Assembly: GCF_023715585.1 (NCBI RefSeq)
Contig: NZ_JAMBOK010000001.1
Location: 558,001 to 622,000 of the forward strand
Source: Sporosarcina luteola
Lineage (GTDB): Bacteria > Bacillota > Bacilli > Bacillales_A > Planococcaceae
Direction of reading: 5' to 3'
DNA: 64,000 nt
Below, in pieces: positions 58,605-64,000 of this stretch. The notes below the pieces were generated by a model. The model was not told where the DNA came from. It saw only the letters and a list, made by a program, of their open reading frames with translations, and did not search any database. Made by a program: the position numbers and the translations under genes. The stretch's first letter is position 1, and every line of letters starts with the position of its first letter.

Positions 58605-59843
58605 TCAAGATCCAAGAAGCAGATCCTCTGGGTTCTCAATCAATTCTTTGACCATCTTAAGGAATCCGACTGAGTCTTTTCCATCGATGACACGGTGATC
58701 ATAAGACAATGCAATATACATCATTGGACGGATTTCCACTTTATCGCCTACAGCAACAGGACGTTTTTGAATCGTATGCATTCCTAGGATACCCACTTGA
58801 GTACCGTTTAAAATAGGAGTCGAGAATAAAGATCCGAATACGCCGCCATTTGTAATTGTGAAAGAGCCGCCTGACATATCTGCAATCGTCAATTTATTGT
58901 CTCTCGCTTTTCCAGCAAGCTCTCCGATTGTCGATTCGATTTCAGCGAAATTCTTACGATCTGCATCGCGGACGATCGGTACAACCAATCCGCCTTCAGT
59001 TGAGACTGCAATTCCTACATCGTAATAGTGTTTTAAAATGATTTCGTCGCCATCGATTTCTGAATTGACGTAAGGGTATTTTTTAAGTGCAGCAACAACA
59101 GCTTTTGTAAAGAAGGACATGAAACCAAGACGCACATCATTTTTGTCATAGAACTCATCTTTTTTACGTGAACGGAGTTCCATAACTGCAGTCATGTCGA
59201 TTTCATTGAACGTAGTCAGCATTGCAGTTGACTGTCTGACTTCCAATAGACGTTTCGCGATCGTTTGGCGGCGACGCGTCATTTTTTCACGTGTTTCACG
59301 GCCATCTTGTGCAGGTGCGGCAGCTGCTTTAGCTGGAGCTGCAGGTGCAGCAGGAGCTTTTGGAGCTGTACCATGTGCTGAGACGTCTTGCGCACGTACG
59401 CGACCCATCGGATCTACTGGTGATACTTCTGCAAGATTAATGCCCTTTTCCCGTGCAAGCTTACGAGCTGCCGGGCTTGCGATCGTCCGGTCGGAAGAAG
59501 ACTGTTCAGTTGTTTGAACTGCTGCCGCCTCCTGTGGTGCCGGTGCTGCTGCAGGAGCCTCTTCTGCTTTAGGAGCAGGTGCAGATGGTTGTGCCGCTGG
59601 CGCTCCGGAGCCTTCGCCTACGACTGCAATGACTTGACCTACTTCAACTGTGTCACCTTCAGCAGCAAGAAGTTCTTGGATGACTCCGGCTTCTTCTGAG
59701 ATGACTTCAACGTTTACTTTATCCGTTTCCAGTTCTACGATGAACTCGCCTTTGCCAACACTTTCACCGGGTTGTTTCAACCACTTTGCAATCGTTCCTT
59801 CAGTTATCGATTCTGCAAGCTCAGGTACTTTGATTTCAGCCAC
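58605..59843 (-). CDS. odhB: 2-oxoglutarate dehydrogenase E2 (dihydrolipoyl succinyltransferase)
   Basis: A 412-residue E2 core of the 2-oxoglutarate dehydrogenase complex. The lipoyl domain carries Lys43 in [12 protein letters not shown]. An Ala/Pro-rich linker leads to the E1/E3-binding domain ([19 protein letters not shown]), a second Ala/Pro linker, and the catalytic domain with the catalytic His in [16 protein letters not shown] and [16 protein letters not shown]. It transfers succinyl groups to CoA. It follows odhA by 64 bases in one operon. Family members form 24-mers. Confidence 0.96.
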   Translation of the reverse strand: MAEIKVPELAESITEGTIAKWLKQPGESVGKGEFIVELETDKVNVEVISEEAGVIQELLAAEGDTVEVGQVIAVVGEGSGAPAAQPSAPAPKAEEAPAAAPAPQEAAAVQTTEQSSSDRTIASPAARKLAREKGINLAEVSPVDPMGRVRAQDVSAHGTAPKAPAAPAAPAKAAAAPAQDGRETREKMTRRRQTIAKRLLEVRQSTAMLTTFNEIDMTAVMELRSRKKDEFYDKNDVRLGFMSFFTKAVVAALKKYPYVNSEIDGDEIILKHYYDVGIAVSTEGGLVVPIVRDADRKNFAEIESTIGELAGKARDNKLTIADMSGGSFTITNGGVFGSLFSTPILNGTQVGILGMHTIQKRPVAVGDKVEIRPMMYIALSYDHRVIDGKDSVGFLKMVKELIENPEDLLLGS

Positions 59844-59907
59844 AATAAATTCCTCCTCTGTTCTACCGTTTCAACGGTGGCAACAAATATCTTTAAGTAA
59901 AGTGAAA

Positions 59908-62721
59908 TTATTTTTTCAAAGCTTCTTCGATGATGCGTTGCTGCTCTGCTTTGTGCGCTTCCCCATTACCTTCTGAAGGGCTCGCACGGTGAATACGGCC
60001 TACGTAGGAAACTGATTTCTTATCTCCTGCGATTTCCAGCATGTATTCCAATGCAAATGACCAAGACCCCATGTTTTTAGGCTCTTCTTGAACCCAGACA
60101 AGCTCCTTCGCTTTTGGATAGCGCGCTGCGATTTCCGCAATTTTATCTGATGGGAACGGATAAAGCTGTTCGACACGTACGATATGCAAGTGGTCGAAGC
60201 CTTCTCCATCCTTAACTTTTTCTGCCAGATCAATTGCCATTTTACCGCTTGCGAACAGGATCTTTTTCACTTTGTCAGGATTTTGACCGGTTCCAGGCTG
60301 TTCAAGAACAGTTTGGAAGTGGCCTTCTGCTAGATCACTCACCTCAGCGCCGACAAGCGGGTGACGAAGAAGTGATTTCGGCGATACGATGACAAGAGGA
60401 CGCTCCACTTCAGTACCAAGCATCATTGCCTGTCTGCGCAAGACGTGGAAGTAGTTCGCTGCGCTTGAAATATTCGCAACCGTCCAGTTATTTTCCGCAC
60501 TTAGCTGCAAGTATCTTTCGAGACGTGCGCTTGAGTGTTCCGGTCCCTGACCTTCGTATGCATGAGGCAGAAGAATGACCATGCCCGATTGCTGTCCCCA
60601 TTTTGAATGGCTGGACGAAATGAATTGGTCGAACATTACTTGTGCCATATTTGCAAAGTCCCCGTATTGGGCTTCCCAAATTGACAACGCTTGGTCTTTC
60701 TCCAAGTTATAACCGAATTCATAACCGACGACGGCAAACTCAGTCAGCGGGCTATTGTAAGCGACAAATGAAGCTTTGGAGTCACTGATATGATGAAGCG
60801 GAACAAATTCTTCTCCTGTCTTTTCGTCGTGAAGCACAAGATGACGGTGTGCAAAAGTACCCCGTTGGACGTCTTGGCCCGTTATGCGGATCGGCTTGCC
60901 ATCTTGGAGGATGGAACCGAATGCCAATTGTTCGGCGTGTGCCCAATCGACTTTCCCTTTGCCTTTGAACGGCTCTTCACGACGCTTCAAAATCCGATCC
61001 AGCTTGCTGAACACTGTGAAGTCTTCCGGATAAGATAGAAGCTCTTCGTTCATCCGCTGCAATCTGTCATGGTCTACACCAGTTTCAAGATCCCGAGGGT
61101 ACCCCGCCATGACAGCTTCAGGTGTCGCATTGGATTTTTCTTTGGCTTTAGAGGAATCCTCTTTCACCTTGTCGTATGCGGCTTGCATCATCGCAAAAAT
61201 GTCAGCATCCAGCTTATCAACATCCTCGTCTCTCAAGATGTTTGCCTCTACTAGTTGTGAACCGTATAGTTGGCGTGCAGTCGGGTGCTTATGAATTGAA
61301 TGGTACATCATCGGGTTCGTCACTAACGGTTCATCCATTTCGTTATGACCGTAACGGCGGTATCCGATCAAGTCTATTAAAATATCCTTGCCGAACTTTT
61401 GACGATATTCGAAGGCAAACGCTGCAACAGCCAAAACATCTTCCGGACTGTCTGCATTTACATGCAGGACTGGAACTTCAAAACCTTTTGCCGGATCTGA
61501 TGAATAATGTGTAGATCTTGAATCGTAATATTCAGTTGTAAATCCGATTGTATTATTGGCGATGATATGGATTGAACCGCCAGTCTTATAACCGCGGACG
61601 CGGCTATAGTTGAACGTTTCAGGCACAATGCCTTGACCTGGGAATGCGGCATCTCCATGGATCATGATCGCATAAGCTGCCTTCATATCCTGCTCAGGCA
61701 GACCTTCATGAGCTGTCGACTCCTGTGCGGCGCGTGTCTGGCCTGCAACTATCGGATTGACGACTTCCAAGTGGGAAGGATTGTAAGCCAAGAAACGTTC
61801 GGTTCCTGATGGAGCTTTATAAAGGGCTCCCATATGGTATTTAACATCACCGAACCAGCCATGGGTCGTCTCAAGCGATCCATCTTGAGGTAGGAATGGA
61901 TCTGAAGGGACGCCGGCAAATTCAGCGAACATCATTTCATAAGGTTTATTCAAAATATGGGTCAATACATTCAAACGTCCACGGTGTGCCATGCCAATCA
62001 ATATCTTCTTCACTCTGTCAGCCTCTGAACGGCGAACCAATTCATCAATGAGGATGACTAGCGAGTCAAGTCCTTCAATGGAAAATCGCTTAGCCCCGAC
62101 AAATGTGCGGTGAATGAATTTCTCAAAGCCTTCGACCTTCGTAAGACGCTCTAGTAATGCTTTCTTTTCATCCTCGGAAAGTTCTACGGATAGTTCTCCG
62201 TTTTCAATTTTCGATTGGATCCAAGTCCGCTCTTCTTCATCAATCACATGGGCGAATTCATAAGCAATCTTGCCCGTGTATAAGGATTTCAGATAGTTTA
62301 CCGCGTCCAGTCCGCTTTCTACATGGGCGGGCGGATTTTTAACAAATAAGGAGGCTGGCATTGACTGTAAATCACTCTCGGACAAACCGTAATACGAAAG
62401 TTCCAGTCGAGTTGCATCTTTGGGTCTATCGTTCAGCGGATAGATATCCGAGGCAAGATGCCCGTATGTGCGGATAGCGTCGATTAGCGTGTAGGCGGCC
62501 AGAACTTTTCCGAAATTACCTTCTGGCACAGCTGACATTGCTGTATTTTGATCTGCACCCTCTATAGAAGGCGCACCGTAGCTTCTGAACATTTCAGCAA
62601 GTTCGGGATCCACCGATTCGGGTGACACTTTAAACTGATCATACATTTCCATTACATACCCAAGGTTCGGACCAGCGAATACCGAATAAGGGGAACGTTG
62701 GGTACCAACATTGTTCGACAT
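59908..62721 (-). CDS. odhA: 2-oxoglutarate dehydrogenase E1 component
   Basis: A 937-residue thiamine-diphosphate enzyme that decarboxylates 2-oxoglutarate in the TCA cycle. Visible: VFAGPNLGYVMEMYDQFKVS at the N terminus, AHRGRLNVLTHILNKPYEMM, the ThDP/Mg site GDAAFPGQGIVPETFN and IANNTIGFTT, RYGHNEMDEPLVTNPMMYH, and the C-terminal transketolase-like LLPHAYEGQGPEHSSARLER and VWVQEEPKNMGSW. ATG 62721 after TGGAGGTC is chosen; an ATG at 62754 would add eleven residues including the ribosome site. It is the first gene of odhAB. Confidence 0.95.
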   Translation of the reverse strand: MSNNVGTQRSPYSVFAGPNLGYVMEMYDQFKVSPESVDPELAEMFRSYGAPSIEGADQNTAMSAVPEGNFGKVLAAYTLIDAIRTYGHLASDIYPLNDRPKDATRLELSYYGLSESDLQSMPASLFVKNPPAHVESGLDAVNYLKSLYTGKIAYEFAHVIDEEERTWIQSKIENGELSVELSEDEKKALLERLTKVEGFEKFIHRTFVGAKRFSIEGLDSLVILIDELVRRSEADRVKKILIGMAHRGRLNVLTHILNKPYEMMFAEFAGVPSDPFLPQDGSLETTHGWFGDVKYHMGALYKAPSGTERFLAYNPSHLEVVNPIVAGQTRAAQESTAHEGLPEQDMKAAYAIMIHGDAAFPGQGIVPETFNYSRVRGYKTGGSIHIIANNTIGFTTEYYDSRSTHYSSDPAKGFEVPVLHVNADSPEDVLAVAAFAFEYRQKFGKDILIDLIGYRRYGHNEMDEPLVTNPMMYHSIHKHPTARQLYGSQLVEANILRDEDVDKLDADIFAMMQAAYDKVKEDSSKAKEKSNATPEAVMAGYPRDLETGVDHDRLQRMNEELLSYPEDFTVFSKLDRILKRREEPFKGKGKVDWAHAEQLAFGSILQDGKPIRITGQDVQRGTFAHRHLVLHDEKTGEEFVPLHHISDSKASFVAYNSPLTEFAVVGYEFGYNLEKDQALSIWEAQYGDFANMAQVMFDQFISSSHSKWGQQSGMVILLPHAYEGQGPEHSSARLERYLQLSAENNWTVANISSAANYFHVLRRQAMMLGTEVERPLVIVSPKSLLRHPLVGAEVSDLAEGHFQTVLEQPGTGQNPDKVKKILFASGKMAIDLAEKVKDGEGFDHLHIVRVEQLYPFPSDKIAEIAARYPKAKELVWVQEEPKNMGSWSFALEYMLEIAGDKKSVSYVGRIHRASPSEGNGEAHKAEQQRIIEEALKK

Positions 62722-62919
62722 GTAAAATGACCTCCACATTTTGCCTATTGGCATGTTGTGTTTCTATTTTTTATCCGTATCCATATTACCACGCAAATAA
62801 TAGAACGGGAAGGGATTAGTTCTATTTTATTGACATATTGGCATTCTACAAAAATAGATTCCTTTTTATTTATTTGCAACTCTCTTTTTCAACTTACACT
62901 TTACAAAATCCTGTTCCAG

Positions 62920-63996
62920 CTAATTTTTGTGTGAAAGGATTAACTCCACCATCGTTTCAGGGGATTTCGTGTGTGAGACTTTTCTCATATTCGATACAAG
63001 ATAATCCCGATTGTCCCTTAATGATGTGAATAGTTCAGCGATGGAGTTTTCACCCAGCTCTTCTTCTTGGATCACCTTTGCTATGCCTAGTGATTCGAAA
63101 AGGGAAGCATTTAATAACTGATCCCCCCTGCTTTGTGAAGCGGATAAGGGAATTAGCAGCATCGGTTTTAAGACGGACAGCAATTCAAATATTGCATTTG
63201 ATCCCGCACGTGATACTGCATAATCGGATGCCGCCAATAAATGCGGCAGCCCTTGAGTGACGTATTCAAACTGTGTGTAGCCTTTCATCGGCTCCAGAGA
63301 CTCTTCAATATTCCCTTTGCCGCAAAGATGGATGACTTCAAAATGTTCAAGTACAGCATCCAATTCACTTCGCACGGCGTTATTGAGCAATGCTGATCCT
63401 TGGCTGCCCCCCATGACGATAACTACCGGTTTTTCTCCTGTCAATCCCGCGATCCGCAACCCTTCGTTCCTGTCTCCTTGGAATATTTCAGGTCTGATGA
63501 TAGCACCTGCGCAAGTTGCTTTTCCAGCAGGTACATAATCAAGCGTCTGCTCGAAGACAGTATAAATATGTTTGGAAAACGGAAGAGCCAGTTTGTTTGC
63601 AAGTCCTGGAGTAACGTCCGATTCATGAACGACGACTGGAATCTTTGCTAGCTTTGCTGCTAAAACGACAGGCACGGAAACAAATCCGCCCTTTGAGAAA
63701 ATAATTTCCGGCTGTACCTTGCGCAATATCGAATAAGCCTGGAGAACCCCAGCTCCTACACGGAATGGATCAGAAAAATTCTTCATGGAAAAATAACGTC
63801 TTAACTTACCGCTTTGGATTGCATGATAGGTCACTTCGCGGTGACCGTCTTTTATCAATTCTTTTTCGATGCCATTATGGGAACCGATATAATGGATTTC
63901 ATATCCTTTTTCAATAAATACGGGTATTAGTGCTTCATTTACCGACACATGACCTGCAGTGCCGCCCCCGGTTAGTAATACGACAGGCCGTTTCAT
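62920..63996 (-). CDS. murG: MurG-type UDP-GlcNAc transferase
   Basis: A 358-residue GT28-family glycosyltransferase that adds GlcNAc to lipid I to form lipid II at the inner membrane face. The N-terminal G-loop is LTGGGTAGHVSVNEALIPVF (reads G-G-G-T-A-G-H), GSHNGIEKELI and FSKGGFVSVPVVLAAKL follow, and the UDP-GlcNAc-binding half has VIVMGGSQGSALLNNAVR and VSRAGSNAIFELLSVLKPML. The start codon lies four bases from the window edge, so a longer N terminus cannot be excluded. It is not in a division/cell-wall cluster, so it may be a second MurG (MurG2). Confidence 0.85.
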   Translation of the reverse strand: MKRPVVLLTGGGTAGHVSVNEALIPVFIEKGYEIHYIGSHNGIEKELIKDGHREVTYHAIQSGKLRRYFSMKNFSDPFRVGAGVLQAYSILRKVQPEIIFSKGGFVSVPVVLAAKLAKIPVVVHESDVTPGLANKLALPFSKHIYTVFEQTLDYVPAGKATCAGAIIRPEIFQGDRNEGLRIAGLTGEKPVVIVMGGSQGSALLNNAVRSELDAVLEHFEVIHLCGKGNIEESLEPMKGYTQFEYVTQGLPHLLAASDYAVSRAGSNAIFELLSVLKPMLLIPLSASQSRGDQLLNASLFESLGIAKVIQEEELGENSIAELFTSLRDNRDYLVSNMRKVSHTKSPETMVELILSHKN

Positions 63997-64000
63997 GGCC

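Overview
The window reads as chromosomal DNA of a low-to-moderate GC, endospore-forming Bacillota. Gene content and order fit the Bacillales, most likely a Planococcaceae/Sporosarcina-like organism; this placement is inferred from gene order and protein character, not from a search. Two blocks match Bacillus subtilis order as I know it: citB-yneP-yneQ ... yneR-plsY(yneS)-parE-parC on the left, and yojN/yojO-like genes next to odhB-odhA on the right. No rRNA, tRNA or CRISPR array was seen.

Layout. 1-6.7 kb: aconitase (5' end cut off by the window), an SLH-domain surface protein, two decayed genes joined at a deletion scar, then yneP-yneQ. 6.8-16.9 kb: an accessory block between yneQ and yneR, with two amino-acid-ligase-like ATP-grasp proteins, a CotY/CotZ-like spore coat protein, an ATP-grasp/Mur-ligase fusion with the domain order of cyanophycin synthetase, two further MurF-like ligases, a tandem YheC/YheD-type ATP-grasp protein and a cysteine-bearing beta-rich protein. 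I regard this block as the most likely undescribed system: a candidate pathway that makes or attaches a peptide-like polymer on the spore surface. 16.9-25.5 kb: a secreted triple NlpC/P60 protein (two repeats lack catalytic residues), yneR, plsY, parE-parC and an MFS transporter. 25.6-28 kb: a frameshifted HTH/LAGLIDADG homing endonuclease gene with a tandem RHH-like partner, then fni. 28.2-31.2 kb: an FMN-riboswitch riboflavin operon whose ribD is reduced to scraps while ribE, ribBA and ribH are intact.

31.2-43.8 kb: small and membrane proteins, a three-subunit molybdenum hydroxylase (xanthine dehydrogenase family) with its XdhC and MocA maturation genes, the molybdate importer modABC, and a divergent YvgK-type regulator with an inverted-repeat operator candidate. 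These form one molybdenum-enzyme neighbourhood: uptake, its control, cofactor tailoring and the enzyme. AI-2E and LCP family genes follow.

43.9-48.6 kb: a YjcZ-like micro-gene and msrA, then a mobile-DNA patch bounded by 46-bp inverted repeats. It holds two copies of a GC-rich hairpin repeat, a chimeric IS1182/IS1595 remnant, and a complete IS1595-type element with 8-bp target duplication, terminal inverted repeats, a transposase broken by a nonsense codon and a passenger membrane-protein gene. 48.6-64 kb: a CynX-type transporter, the ABC-F protein YkpA, a lipoprotein, a cold-shock protein with a structured leader, xpaC-telA, a VWA/MoxR pair, odhAB of the TCA cycle and a MurG-type glycosyltransferase. 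Together with aconitase, odhAB places two TCA-cycle steps in this window.
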